A DNA stretch of 44,773 nucleotides from Acetothermia bacterium 64_32 (GCA_001508155.1 LGFI01000017.1:1-44773); one strand, 5' to 3'; counted from the stretch's first letter, positions 15,800 through 25,446 are shown. Numbers and translations: made by a program. The notes: generated from the sequence alone by a model not told the origin.

Positions 15800-16771
15800 A
15801 TGGCTGAAGTGCTTGTGACCACGGAGGTTTTCCCCGAGGCCCTGGCCCGGCTCAGGGAAGCCGGACACAGGGTAAGGGCGCCGTCCGAAGGGCGGCTTTC
15901 CCGGGCCGAGCTCCTGGATCAAATCGCTACTGCAGATGCCCTGGTCTGCCTCCTCTCCGATCGGGTGGACGAGGAGCTTTTCTCCGCAGCGCCCCGGCTC
16001 AAGGTGGTGGCCAACCTGGGGGTGGGGGTGGACAACATCGACCTTTCCGCTGCCACCCGCCACGGGGTGGTGGTGACCAACACCCCTGATGTCCTCACCG
16101 AGACCACGGCGGATCTTGCCTGGGCACTGCTCATGGCAGCCGCCCGCAGGATCGTGGAGGCGGACTCCGACCTCCGGGCCCACGGGTTCCCGGGCTGGAC
16201 CTTCATCCCCCCGCACATGGGGGTCGACGTATGGGGAAGGACCCTGGGGGTGGTGGGGCTGGGGCGGATAGGGAGCGCAGTGGCCCGCAGGGCGAGGGGC
16301 TTTGAGATGCGGGTCCTTTACCACTCCCGCACGAGAAAGCCCGCCCTGGAAGCGGCCCTTTCCGCCCGCTGGCTGCCCCTGGATGAGCTTCTTTCAGAGA
16401 GCGACTTCGTGGTCCTCTGTGTGCCCTTGACCCCGGAGACGCGGCACCTCATCGGCCCCCGTGAGCTCTCTTTGATGAAGGAGGAAGCGATCTTGGTGAA
16501 CATAGCCCGCGGTCCGGTGGTGGACGAGGCGGCCTTGGCTCTGGCCCTCAAGGAGGGGAGGCTGCGGGCGGCGGCCCTGGACGTTTTCGAGCGGGAACCG
16601 GAGGTACATCCGGAGCTTATTCCGCTCCGCAACGTGGTGCTCACCCCCCACATCGGCTCGGCTACCCTTTCCACCCGCCGCAAGATGGCTGAGCTTGCGG
16701 TTGAAAGCGTGATCTCCGTGCTCTCGGGCCGCCGGCCGGAAAACCTGGTGAACCCGGAGGCATGGCGGTGA
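15800..16771 (+). CDS. D-2-hydroxyacid dehydrogenase (glyoxylate/hydroxypyruvate reductase-like)
   Basis: A 323-residue NAD(P)-dependent enzyme. The Rossmann motif GLGRIG is at residues 154-159. The catalytic Arg, Glu and His are in NIARGP (R237), DVFEREP (E266) and LTPHIGSAT (H284). The substrate loop region GVGVDNIDL and the TNTPDVLTETTADLAWALL segment match glyoxylate/hydroxypyruvate reductases. The exact substrate is not fixed by sequence. The ATG at 15800 is six bases behind AAAGGAGG, one of the clearest ribosome sites in the window. It probably shares a transcript with the AEC-family transporter. Confidence 0.88.
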   Translation: MAEVLVTTEVFPEALARLREAGHRVRAPSEGRLSRAELLDQIATADALVCLLSDRVDEELFSAAPRLKVVANLGVGVDNIDLSAATRHGVVVTNTPDVLTETTADLAWALLMAAARRIVEADSDLRAHGFPGWTFIPPHMGVDVWGRTLGVVGLGRIGSAVARRARGFEMRVLYHSRTRKPALEAALSARWLPLDELLSESDFVVLCVPLTPETRHLIGPRELSLMKEEAILVNIARGPVVDEAALALALKEGRLRAAALDVFEREPEVHPELIPLRNVVLTPHIGSATLSTRRKMAELAVESVISVLSGRRPENLVNPEAWR

Positions 16772-16822
16772 AACCAACGTGGCCCCGGGGGTGTATACTG
16801 TCCTTGAGGAGGTGATGGACGG

Positions 16823-17353
16823 ATGAAGCGTGGTCTGGTGCTGTCCCTAGCTTTGGTGGGGCTGATGGGTGCAGTGGGGCTGGCGCAGTGCTATTGCTGT
16901 ACCCCGGCGGAGCGGCCACCTTGCTACAGTGCTTTCTGGCTGGGGGAGTCGGTGCAGATCGAGCTCAAGGTCCCCTGGCGGTTCTGCTGCTGTTGCGCGG
17001 CCCCTCAGGTGGTGGGCTGGCGTGTGGAGACCTGGCCCCAAGGGGAGCTTGTGTACTCCGTTTCCTTGGAGGCCCCGGTGGCCGCCCATGAGTTCAGCGC
17101 CAGCTGGGACCAAACCGACCTGAGCGGCGCTCAGGTGCCGGCGGGCTACTACACGGTGGTGGTGAGCACCACCGAGGGTGAATACGAGGCCTATCTCAAG
17201 CTGGTGGAGAAGGCGGAGTGCGGCTGCTTTTTCTGGTGGCATCCCCGCTCCTGGCCCTGTGGGTGGAGCCTGTGTGAGCCCCGGGTGATCCTCTCCCGGG
17301 CGTGTATGCCCCGGTGCCGGATCGAGCTACACATCGGCGCATGCTGCCCCTAG
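16823..17353 (+). CDS. Cysteine-rich secreted protein with FlgD-like Ig fold
   Basis: A 176-residue precursor with a signal peptide (KRGLVLSLALVGLMGAVGLAQ). The mature protein has 16 cysteines in three clusters: C23, C25, C26 and C34; four in a row at C55-C58; and eight in the last 45 residues, ending in CCP. Between them (about residues 64-130) a beta-rich stretch with W-x-x-TDLSGAQVPAGYYTVVVS resembles the FlgD/T9SS-type Ig module. All-disulfide or metal-bound states are both conceivable. GAGGAGGTG lies about nine bases before the ATG. It is followed three bases later by the glycosylase gene. I do not recognise a named family. Confidence 0.6.
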   Translation: MKRGLVLSLALVGLMGAVGLAQCYCCTPAERPPCYSAFWLGESVQIELKVPWRFCCCCAAPQVVGWRVETWPQGELVYSVSLEAPVAAHEFSASWDQTDLSGAQVPAGYYTVVVSTTEGEYEAYLKLVEKAECGCFFWWHPRSWPCGWSLCEPRVILSRACMPRCRIELHIGACCP

Positions 17354-17356
17354 GGG

Positions 17357-18175
17357 ATGCCGGAGCTTCCCGACCTTGAGGTCATAAGGATCAACCTCAC
17401 CCCCCGGGCGGTAGGGCGGGTCGTCCGGGGGGTGGAGGTCCGGTTCCCTGCGTTCCTCAAGACCACAAAGCCTCCTCCCTCCGAGCTTGTGGGGAGGAGG
17501 CTTGTGGGGATCGACCGGCGGGGGAAGTTCCTCGGTTTTAAGTTCGAGGGGGTAGTCCTCCTCGTGCACCTCATGCGCTGGGGCTGGATCTGGCATGGAA
17601 GCTCCCACTATGCACCGACCCGGGCCACCGCGCTTCTGCTGTCCCTGGACGATGGGACCGACGTGCGGGTGATCGAGCCCGGGCCGCAGAAGCTGGCCCG
17701 GGGTTGGATATTACCTGAGGGGGAGCCCGGGCCGCTTGCCGAGCTGGGCCTGGAGCCCCTGTCCGCCGGGCTCACCGGAGAGGCCTTCCGCGGGCTTGTG
17801 GCCGGCAGACGCCGGCAGGTCAAGGGGATCCTAACTGACCAGAAGCTGATCGCGGGGATCGGGAACGCCTATGCCGACGAGATCCTCTTCTGTGCTCGGC
17901 TGTCCCCATTCCGCTATGCCCATACCCTTTCCGCCGAGGAGACGGCCCGGCTTTGGCGGGCCATCCCGGAGACGCTTCGTTGGGCCATAGGGGAGATAAA
18001 GAGGCGCTTGGGGGATGGCCTGTTTGAGCAGGAGGTGCGCGACTTCCTATGGGTGCACGGCCGGGCCGGCAAACCCTGCCGGGTTTGCGGCACCCCGGTG
18101 GGGGAAGTGCTCTTGGGCGGGCAGCGCACCAACTTCTGCCCCACCTGTCAGGGCGTAAACCAACCCTTGGCGTAG
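17357..18175 (+). CDS. mutM: Fpg/Nei-family DNA glycosylase
   Basis: A 272-residue bifunctional DNA glycosylase/AP lyase for oxidised bases. It starts PELPDLEV after the initiator Met, supplying the catalytic Pro and Glu. The helix-two-turn-helix contains LIAGIGNAYADEILF. The C-terminal zinc finger has both cysteine pairs (CRVCG and CPTC). It could be of Fpg (8-oxoguanine) or Nei type; the second-residue region PDLE rather than PEVE leaves the subtype open. The start is three bases after the upstream stop codon, so translation is probably coupled. Confidence 0.85.
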   Translation: MPELPDLEVIRINLTPRAVGRVVRGVEVRFPAFLKTTKPPPSELVGRRLVGIDRRGKFLGFKFEGVVLLVHLMRWGWIWHGSSHYAPTRATALLLSLDDGTDVRVIEPGPQKLARGWILPEGEPGPLAELGLEPLSAGLTGEAFRGLVAGRRRQVKGILTDQKLIAGIGNAYADEILFCARLSPFRYAHTLSAEETARLWRAIPETLRWAIGEIKRRLGDGLFEQEVRDFLWVHGRAGKPCRVCGTPVGEVLLGGQRTNFCPTCQGVNQPLA

Positions 18176-18177
18176 CG

Positions 18178-18630
18178 ATGGGCCTGGCCCTGTTTCTTAC
18201 ATTCCTTTACGGCGCCGGGACCGCCATCGTCCTTCCCACCCCCTTTGAGGCCTCCCTGGGGGCGATCGAGTTCGCCCCAGCCTGGGCGGTGATGATGGTG
18301 GCGGTGGCGGGCAAGTTCTGCGGGGCGTATCTTGTGTTCTTCTTGGCAGTGCGGCTCAAGCGGCTGCCCCGGGTGCAAACCTGGCAGGCCAAGAACCGTT
18401 ACGCCAAAGCCCTCATGGGGTTTGGCAGGAGATGGGTGGACCGGTATGGGGCCCCGGCCCTGTTCTTCCTCCTCCTAATCCCGGGGTTCCCCGACACCGG
18501 GGCGGTGTACCTCCTGGCGGTGGCCGGGGGGAGGCCACTTGCGTTTTCGCTTGCCACCGCGGCGGCCGGGAGCGTGCGGCTGGTGCTCGTTTACCTGGGC
18601 GTCTGGGGCGCCACCCAGGCCCTGTCCTAG
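18178..18630 (+). CDS. Small integral membrane protein, possibly DedA/VTT-related
   Basis: 150 residues with about four hydrophobic segments. The N-terminal part (GTAIVLPTPFEASLGAIEFAP) and the later FLLLIPGFPDTGAVYLLAVAGG resemble the re-entrant helices of the VTT/DedA (SNARE-associated) family. The protein is shorter than typical DedA and the match is weak. It starts two bases after the mutM stop, so the two genes are co-transcribed. Its stop codon shares the palindrome CTAG with the convergent tlpA-like gene. Confidence 0.5.
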   Translation: MGLALFLTFLYGAGTAIVLPTPFEASLGAIEFAPAWAVMMVAVAGKFCGAYLVFFLAVRLKRLPRVQTWQAKNRYAKALMGFGRRWVDRYGAPALFFLLLIPGFPDTGAVYLLAVAGGRPLAFSLATAAAGSVRLVLVYLGVWGATQALS

Positions 18631-19202
18631 CCTGGGTGGATTCCGGACTTGGCCAGGAGCTCGGAAAGGAAGTTGAGGTCGCGCAGCCCGGCGGCCCAGG
18701 CCCCCGTCACCCGGCCGGTTGCGTCCACGAACACGGTGAAGGGGAAGCGCAGGTTCTCAAAGAGCTGGTACCGCGAGGTCACTCGCCCCTGGGGATCGTA
18801 GAGGATGGGGAAGCTCACCGGGTGCTCGGCCAGGATGCGGGGCAGGTCGACCCACCGCTCGGGGCATACCCCCACCACCTCCACCTGGCCCCCGTACCGG
18901 CGATGGAAGCCCTCAAGTACATCCAAGTCCTTCAGGCATACCCCGCACCAGGTTGTCCAGAAGGCGAGGATCACTGGTTTTCCCAGGTGGTCGGCCAGGC
19001 GCCACTCGCCGGAGGGGCCATGGAGGGAGAAATCGGGGGCGGGCTGGCCGACGATGGGGAAGGCGCCCTCCCCCGGGAGCCCTTCTCCCTGGGGGGCGAG
19101 GAGCAGGCCCGCAAGCAAGGCCAAGATCACCACACCTAAAATGAGCTGGCCGGTCACGGGCGTGAGTTTACCGGGCGCAAGCCGCCTGGGCGAGTTGGCC
19201 AA
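18627..19202 (-). CDS. TlpA/ResA-like membrane-anchored thioredoxin
   Basis: About 191 residues. One N-terminal transmembrane helix (LILGVVILALLAGLLLAP) is followed by an AhpC/TSA-type thioredoxin fold facing outward. The active site is FWTTWCGVCLKDL (CxxC), and the cis-Pro context is LRFPFTVFVD. It probably reduces or isomerises disulfides in exported proteins or cytochromes. The start is uncertain: TTG 19202 gives the full cytoplasmic tail, and GTG 19157 is the alternative, with no clear Shine-Dalgarno sequence at either. It borders the defence-type operon. The nearby Cys-rich secreted protein is a possible client. Confidence 0.78.
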   Translation of the reverse strand: MANSPRRLAPGKLTPVTGQLILGVVILALLAGLLLAPQGEGLPGEGAFPIVGQPAPDFSLHGPSGEWRLADHLGKPVILAFWTTWCGVCLKDLDVLEGFHRRYGGQVEVVGVCPERWVDLPRILAEHPVSFPILYDPQGRVTSRYQLFENLRFPFTVFVDATGRVTGAWAAGLRDLNFLSELLAKSGIHPG

Positions 19203-19315
19203 AGGAAAGACCGCCGTCCCCGGGCGGGACGCAGTGGCGACTCCCTCCTCGCCAGAGCGGGTGACGTGAGTTCTTGACCATTCAGAATAAGCAGGGAGAG
19301 CTTCGCGTCTTTTCT

Positions 19316-21985
19316 TTATCCGCTTCGGTCCTTCAATTCGAAGGAAACTTTGTAGTCTCGGAGAAGTTGTTCGATCTCATGCTGCGTCCTTTCCGGGAAT
19401 TCGCCTTCGACTTCTATCTCCACCACCAGCTTGCCCGAGAGCCCTTGAAGCTTGTTCAGGAGCTCGCGAAGGGGGTAGAGCATCGTCAGATTAGCAGTGC
19501 ATCGGAGCATTTGCGGGCCGCGCGGAGGCACTTCTGCAACCCCTTCCCTCTCCTTGGCAACCACAGGCCCCTTCCCCCTGAGCTGGGTGACCCTCTCCCG
19601 CGTGACCAGGGTCAGCCTCTCAGGTTCCGTGATCTCGACCTCTTCGGGCGACACAGGCTGGATCTTCTCGGTCTCGTCCTTTTTCCTCACTGCTCCGAAG
19701 AGTCCCTTCCGTTGGCCCTCTGCGATCGCTTCCAGCAAGGCACGCCCGCTTGCCAAGATCGGTAATCCCGGCCTTTGCCAGAAGGCCTCCCAGAGCCGCT
19801 GGAACTCGATCTCACCGGCCTCCCGCTCTGTCCAGACCTTCTCCAGCAGGTATTCCGGGGAAAGCTTCTCCAGGAGCTGCCCTTCTTCTTTAAGGACCTC
19901 CCAGGCGTATTCGGCGATGGTCGCGGCTTTGACCAGCTCTCGGCGATGGGCGCGGACTTCTACTAAGCCATCCGGAGCCTGAGGGCGGAAGATGCGTACA
20001 TAGGCCCGGCGGAGCGCTTGGTGGAGCTGTTCCCGTTGGGACCTCAGTCGTCCCTCCACCTCCCTACGGTCATCTTCCTCCAGCTCTCGGAACTGACCCG
20101 AATCTCTCAGGTTTTCCATGGCGACCAGTCGACGAGCCTTGACCTTTGCCTCGGAGAGTAGCTGAGACACCGGTGCTACAAAGACCAAGGCGTTGCGGTG
20201 GATACGCACCCCCTCGCCATGGTGCCTTAGAATGTCCACCATCCACTTTTCCTCATCACTCAAATCCCAAGGGGTTAAAACCAGAGTAGGCTCGGCGCGA
20301 TCCTCAACGTCTCGGCTGCTTGAGGGGTTGGGCACCACGCGGAAGCGGGTCTGCCTCCGCCCGAGAACGTCCTCAAGGTGTGCCCTCATACTTTGCTCGA
20401 TTTCCTCAGGTTCTACGGAGCGCTCGAAGTCCTGAAGCATCTTGTTTAGGTTGGGCTTAGTATGGAAGCGGTATTTTCGATCGCGATAGACAAGATACCA
20501 GAACTGATCGCGCATCCGGCTTAATACCTCTGCGACCATCGCCGGGTTGAGCTTAGGGCGGAGCACCCCGAGACGGATCTGCTCCTCTGTCGCACCGACC
20601 TCCCGTGGCGAGGCAGAGATGCTATAGAGCAAGGCTACGATAGCCGTCCCGGTAGCCAAGCGCTCTCGGTAGTATTCGCCCTTGAGGGCTCGATCTAGCT
20701 CATATCCTTTTTCCAGGACGTCGCTGGTGATCACCGTCTCGTACTCCGAGCCAGGGACCTCGACCACCCAGCCACGCAGCAATCGATTGCTCACATCAAC
20801 GGTCCATGGCTGAATAAGGTAGGCCGAGCCGGGCCGCTTCTGCCAAAGGTCGCGGATGACAAAGGCCAAAAGCCTGAGGGCACCACGGGTCCGCTGGAAT
20901 CGTGGATGAGGCCCCCAACGGTTCTGTAGGATGTCGATCAGCTCAGGATGAAAGGGATAAGCCTGGATAATGCGCTCCTCATAGCGCTTATCCTGCACGT
21001 TCTCAGGGAAGTAGCCCGCGTTGTCGCTATAGTATTTGCGGAAGGCCCTCGCCACCTTCTCCGCCGTCTTCTCATCGCCCCACTCGCTGAAGAGCCGCTT
21101 GCGCAGGACGCCGAAGATCTCGTCCTCCGCCACGGGCGTCTCGATCAGGTTCTGCCTTCCCAGGATGTGCAGTGCCCGGTCGAGGAGCCTCTGGGCCTCC
21201 TCCTCCCGGGTGACAGCCACCTCCAGGGAAGACTGGGGCAGGGTGGCCACCAAGGCCACCTGCGGAAGCCCGCTCACCGCGGTTGCCAGCTCCTGGAGGA
21301 AGACGAGCGACTGTTCCGCGAGGTTGCTGTCCTCTACCCGGATCGCCCGGGCCTTCACCAGGTAGGCCACGAATTCGTCTAGGAGGATAAGCGCCGGCCT
21401 TGCCTCCTGAAGCAACTCCGCCAGCGCCTGGGCCCCCGGAGCGGTGCGCCTCTCATCTGAAGCCTTTATCTTGTGATAAAGCCCCTCGCCGCCGAGGCGG
21501 TAGGCCAACTCTCCCCAGAGCGTCCTTATCTCGAATCCCTCCTTAACCCTTCGCCCCTGGGGATCGAGGGCCACGCCGTCCAGCACGGCCGCGGCCATCG
21601 GCGGAGGCGCCTCCTCCAAGCCTAACTCCTTGAAGAGCTCGGGTAGCTTCTCATAGGCGACGTCGGGGTGCTTCGTCAGGTGATAGAGCGCCGTCAAGGT
21701 ATGGGTCTTCCCGCCGCCGAACGGCGTCTGGAGGTGGCGGATCGCTACCCCTGCTTCCCGGCCCGCAAGCCGGGCAAGCACCCCTTGGAGGAGGGCCTTG
21801 AGGCTGCGGGTCATGAAGGTCTTCTCGAAGAACTGCTCCGGCTCTACGTAATCTTTTGCGCCCTCGCCGCGGTCCACCGCGTTCAGGGAAATGGCGAACC
21901 GCGCCGGGTCGAGGTCCCCGGCGAAGATGTCCGGGTGCGGGACCGCCACCTCCCAGACCCGCGGAAGTTCCAGCCTCTTGGCCAT
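19316..21985 (-). CDS. DUF499-family AAA-type ATPase of a defence operon
   Basis: An 889-residue ATPase of the DUF499/COG1483 type. The Walker A-like FGGGKTH is at residues 89-95 (preceded by IRHLQTP), and the Walker B ALILLDE is at 198-204, both typical of this family. The long C-terminal part is mixed alpha/beta with no nuclease motif I can see, and ends in a small beta-alpha domain. AAGGGGG precedes the ATG. It is the last gene of the five-gene cassette, 15 bases after the HEPN gene. The family is regularly found beside DUF1156 methylases and helicases in defence islands. Codon and base use are less GC-rich than in the housekeeping genes. Confidence 0.85.
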   Translation of the reverse strand: MAKRLELPRVWEVAVPHPDIFAGDLDPARFAISLNAVDRGEGAKDYVEPEQFFEKTFMTRSLKALLQGVLARLAGREAGVAIRHLQTPFGGGKTHTLTALYHLTKHPDVAYEKLPELFKELGLEEAPPPMAAAVLDGVALDPQGRRVKEGFEIRTLWGELAYRLGGEGLYHKIKASDERRTAPGAQALAELLQEARPALILLDEFVAYLVKARAIRVEDSNLAEQSLVFLQELATAVSGLPQVALVATLPQSSLEVAVTREEEAQRLLDRALHILGRQNLIETPVAEDEIFGVLRKRLFSEWGDEKTAEKVARAFRKYYSDNAGYFPENVQDKRYEERIIQAYPFHPELIDILQNRWGPHPRFQRTRGALRLLAFVIRDLWQKRPGSAYLIQPWTVDVSNRLLRGWVVEVPGSEYETVITSDVLEKGYELDRALKGEYYRERLATGTAIVALLYSISASPREVGATEEQIRLGVLRPKLNPAMVAEVLSRMRDQFWYLVYRDRKYRFHTKPNLNKMLQDFERSVEPEEIEQSMRAHLEDVLGRRQTRFRVVPNPSSSRDVEDRAEPTLVLTPWDLSDEEKWMVDILRHHGEGVRIHRNALVFVAPVSQLLSEAKVKARRLVAMENLRDSGQFRELEEDDRREVEGRLRSQREQLHQALRRAYVRIFRPQAPDGLVEVRAHRRELVKAATIAEYAWEVLKEEGQLLEKLSPEYLLEKVWTEREAGEIEFQRLWEAFWQRPGLPILASGRALLEAIAEGQRKGLFGAVRKKDETEKIQPVSPEEVEITEPERLTLVTRERVTQLRGKGPVVAKEREGVAEVPPRGPQMLRCTANLTMLYPLRELLNKLQGLSGKLVVEIEVEGEFPERTQHEIEQLLRDYKVSFELKDRSG

Positions 21986-22000
21986 CTCATTCGCCCCCTT

Positions 22001-22426
22001 TCACTCCCGCTTGGCCTCTTCAGAGCTGAATCTGTAGCCGCTGGCCGCAAGAAACCTCTCGATCTCTTGCAGGAACTCCTCAGCCCACCCCAATACCTGA
22101 CTGGCCCGCGATTCCCCAACAGCTCCCGGTGCATCGTAATCCCCGACCATCCGCAGATCGAAGGCATCGAGCAGATACCGATGGAGATGAGTGGGAAGCT
22201 CCCCTGGAGCGGCGAGGTGTTGGCCGAAGGCCGCGACCACCGCGGAGTGCTTCGAGAAGCTCAGCCCTTTGCTCAAGAGCGCGGCCTCTGCCGCATAGAA
22301 CATGGCGTAGTAGCCCCGCGAGGCGGCAAAGTCATAATAGCCTCGTTGCAAAAGCAGCTTTGCCGCTTCCAGGCTCTCCTGGGCCTTCCGCATCAGCTCT
22401 TTAATCTCCCGCTCCGCGTCGGCCAT
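22001..22426 (-). CDS. HEPN-domain protein paired with MNT nucleotidyltransferase
   Basis: A 141-residue all-helical HEPN protein. The core SRGYYAMFYAAEAALLSKG and the later KHSAVVAAF are typical of the PF05168-type HEPN. I find no R-x(4-6)-H motif, the RNase signature of HepT-type toxins, so an RNase role is not supported. The start overlaps the MNT stop by one base (TGATG), the usual HEPN/MNT pairing. Being embedded between the methylase and the DUF499 ATPase, it probably acts with them. Confidence 0.82.
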   Translation of the reverse strand: MADAEREIKELMRKAQESLEAAKLLLQRGYYDFAASRGYYAMFYAAEAALLSKGLSFSKHSAVVAAFGQHLAAPGELPTHLHRYLLDAFDLRMVGDYDAPGAVGESRASQVLGWAEEFLQEIERFLAASGYRFSSEEAKRE

Positions 22427-22764
22427 CAGACGGCGATCCCCTCCCGCTTGACGTTGAGGAGGAGCGGCTTGGGCCGCTCCAGATCGCGCTCCGCTATCGG
22501 GAGCACGGAGAGCACAATGTTATACTTGAGTGCCAGCTTGAAGATCACCTCAGAGAGCCGTTCCCGCTCGGCCAGCGGATCGTCGGCGCGGTCGAGGACG
22601 ACCAAGAGGTCGAGATCGGAGCCCTCCTCGGCCTCCCCCCGGGCATAGGAGCCGTATACGATAAGCTGTTTAAATCGCGGGCCGTAGATCCCCCTCAGCT
22701 CCCGTTTAAATTCTTCAAGGACCGGCCTGAGCTTTTCCAAACCCTCTCTCTTCTCCATCACCAT
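22426..22764 (-). CDS. MNT-type minimal nucleotidyltransferase
   Basis: 112 residues with an intact nucleotidyltransferase signature: GSYARGEAEEGSDLDLL, i.e. G-S, ten residues, D-x-D. MNT proteins act as antitoxins by adding AMP groups to HEPN partners. The third acidic residue expected on the following strand is not obvious (YNIVLSVLPIAE). The ATG at 22764 lies four bases after the methylase stop; ATG 22758, seven bases behind AGGA, is equally plausible. It is co-transcribed with the HEPN gene and the rest of the cassette. Confidence 0.85.
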   Translation of the reverse strand: MVMEKREGLEKLRPVLEEFKRELRGIYGPRFKQLIVYGSYARGEAEEGSDLDLLVVLDRADDPLAERERLSEVIFKLALKYNIVLSVLPIAERDLERPKPLLLNVKREGIAV

Positions 22765-22767
22765 ATC

Positions 22768-25442
22768 CTACGCAAAAGGCAGCCGTAGGTCCCGCTCGAG
22801 CCGCTCTTTAGTCGGCAGGAATTGATCCAGGAGCCCCCGCTCCTCGTCGTTCTCGTGCAGGACCTCGCGGAGGGCCTGGGCCAGCCGCCAGAAGGTCTCG
22901 CTCCGCGCCAGGCCACGTTCTTCCAAGAATGCGCGAATCCCCTCGGTGTCGCCCTTCCGCCAGAGCCGGAGCACCGTCTGCAGCCCGTTGATCAGGGGAT
23001 AGCTCCCCCCGATCTCGCGCTTCAGGCTCCGCTCATCCCGCTCCAGCGCGTCCAATAGTTTGACTTTATCTTTGCTCTTCTTGGCCATACCCCTCTGCAC
23101 CAGCTCGTCGATCTCCGCGCCCTCGGCGATCGCCAGCTTATGTGCTTCATCGAAGAGCACCTCACCGGGGCCGAAGGCCCAGCGCCAGAGCAGGTAGAAC
23201 CGGGTCGGGGCGTCCACCTCGCCGACCCCGTTCCGGAAGAGTTGCTCCAGGGCATAGTCGGCCACCAGCGCTCGGACCTCGTCCAGGAAGCGCTCCACGG
23301 TGACCTCCTCGCCCGCTGGGGTGAGCACCTTCTCGTATCGGCCGAAAATCTCCAAAGCCGGGCCGATGCCCGCGACGAAGAAGTCCACCCCGCCGATCCC
23401 CGCCTGCCAAAACTCCTCCAACCGGCGGCGCAGATAGGCCTCCATCTTTGGCTTGATCTCCTGATACCAGCCCGTCTCCGTCTGTCCTGTAGGCCGCTTG
23501 CGACAGGCGAGCAGGATGGTCGAGCGGATGGAGCCCTTCTCCCGGGTGTGGGTCGAGGCTTCCATCTCGGTGTGCACCGGCCAGGAGGCCGTGGGGTAGA
23601 GCCCCGCTTGGAGTAAGCTCTCGATGAGCTTCTCCCAGGCGGCCGTCGATTTGTGGGTGAACATGATCACCGCCAGGCCATCCGGCTTCAGCACCCGGTG
23701 GATCTCCCGGAAGGCCTGGGTGAGGAGCCGCTCGAAGTGCTTGCGGGAGATCTCTTCGCCTTCTTTCCCCCCGCCCCACCTCGCGGGGTTGTGGACGATT
23801 TCCTCATCCTTGGGGACAAGCTCTGTTTTGAACGCTTCGGGATAGAGGTCCCCCACGGTCCGTTTGAGCCAGACGTAGAAGAAGTCCGAGAGATCGGTAT
23901 AGGGGACGTTGTCGTAATAGGGCGGATCGACAATGACAGCGTTAAACTGTGTGTCTTCGTTGCTAAGCAGGGTGGCTGAACCTATTTGTGTACTGTCAGA
24001 GGGACGTTTACTACTCGATCCTATTGCTGCTGTGACAGATCTCTTCGCAGCTTCGAGATAACTTCCAGTTCCTTCGTCTTTTAGCGGGTTTCCTTCCCCA
24101 TAAGACCATGCCATGTGGAGGTTATGCCCTGAAAAAGTGTTCCAAAGTGATTGGGTTCTGTTGTCCCATCCCGAGAGGATAGAACTATAGTTAGCAGTAG
24201 AATCAATCCCGAATGCCAAATACGTCGCCACGGCCTTGGCGTAGTCGGGGTCGTTGGTCTCCTGCAAAATCTCTCGATAGGCTTCCCGGACCCACTTCCC
24301 GAAGGTCACCAGCGCGAGAGCTTGTCGGGGGTTGAAGTAATTGCCCCACTGCGTCAGCCCATAAGTTGGCCTGATTGAAGCCCCTTGCCCAATTGTGCCA
24401 GGTGAAGGCTCATCAGGGACGAGAGCCATGCCATTGGGCCAAGGCGATGGCTCCTGTTTAAGCTCCTCTAGCCGTTGAGCTGCCTTCTCAAAGGCGAGCT
24501 GATCTTCTTCGCGTGCAATCCAGTAGTTGCGCCCAGAGCCTCGACCTTGAGTGGTGACCAAGGCGATCAGGCGATGACCCAAACGATGCGCTTCGGCTTC
24601 TTCGCGAATGTAATCCGCCCTCGCTGCCGCGCCGCAGACGGGGCAGACGGCGTTGGCCCGTCTGACTGTCCCCTGTGATGGATCGAATCCTTGGGCCATC
24701 GCCCGCTTCAGTTCCTCGCCCTGGAGGACCTCGAACTCCACCTGTTTGCTCACCTGGTCCACAACGGGATGGAGCGCTACCCTCTTGTTGCTCTTGCGGG
24801 CGAGCCAGAACTGGCGGAAGAGGGGGATCTCCGCGCCGCAGCCCGGCGAGGGGCACTTCACCGTCCGGCTCCAGATGTAGGCCACCACCGTCTCGCCGTT
24901 CGGCCCCGGCGGATAGAACTCGGAAAGCTCTGCCTTGGCCCTCTTGAGAACCCACTCGCCCCAGCGGCAGACGTCCTCGGCCAGCCGCTTCCCATACTTC
25001 TGCGGATATTCCAGCGTGGCCTTCAGGATCAGGTAGGCCACCGGGTTATATTCGATCGCGTGGGCCTCGCAGCCCAAGCGCAGGGCCTCCAGTGGGATCG
25101 AGCCGCCGCCGGCCATCGAGTCGAGCACTCTAGGTGCTTCACTGCCGTTGGCCTGGCGGATCATCTCCCGCGCCCGCTTGAGGTCGGGACTCTCCATCTC
25201 CTCCAGATCGCGGGTCTCCCACTTGCAGAGCCGGATCACGAAGCCCTTCATCCGCTCGCGCTCTTCTTCAGTTTCCGGCGTGGGGACGAGCGCCCCGAAG
25301 ACGGCAGCCCTTGCCACAACCAAAGGCCGCCGGGCCCACCAGACATGCAGGGTGGAGATATGCCCGTGGCGGATGGCCTTCTCCCGCCGCGCCTCCTGCG
25401 ACAGCTCCTTTATGGGAAGAAAATCCTCGATCAACCGCCGGG

Positions 25443-25446
<4 letters not shown>
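22768..25446 (-). CDS. DUF1156-family adenine-specific DNA methyltransferase
   Basis: An 892-residue methylase of the DUF1156/COG1743 type. The N-terminal DUF1156 segment contains HGHISTLHVWWARRPL (residues 28-43). The SAM-binding motif LDSMAGGGSIP is at 108-118, a zinc ribbon uses C198, C203, C268 and C271, and the catalytic motif DPPYYDN is at 507-513. It should methylate DNA adenine or cytosine N4. About 380 residues follow the catalytic motif. It overlaps the helicase stop by 4 bases (ATGA). The segment 23930-24260, just before DPPYYDN, is clearly poorer in GC than the rest of the gene, which may mark an exchanged specificity region. Confidence 0.9.

Noticed and set aside
19203-19315. Boundary of the defence-type block searched for direct repeats matching 28824-28928
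   Set aside because: No repeat common to the two flanks was visible by eye, so no mobile-element ends are called.
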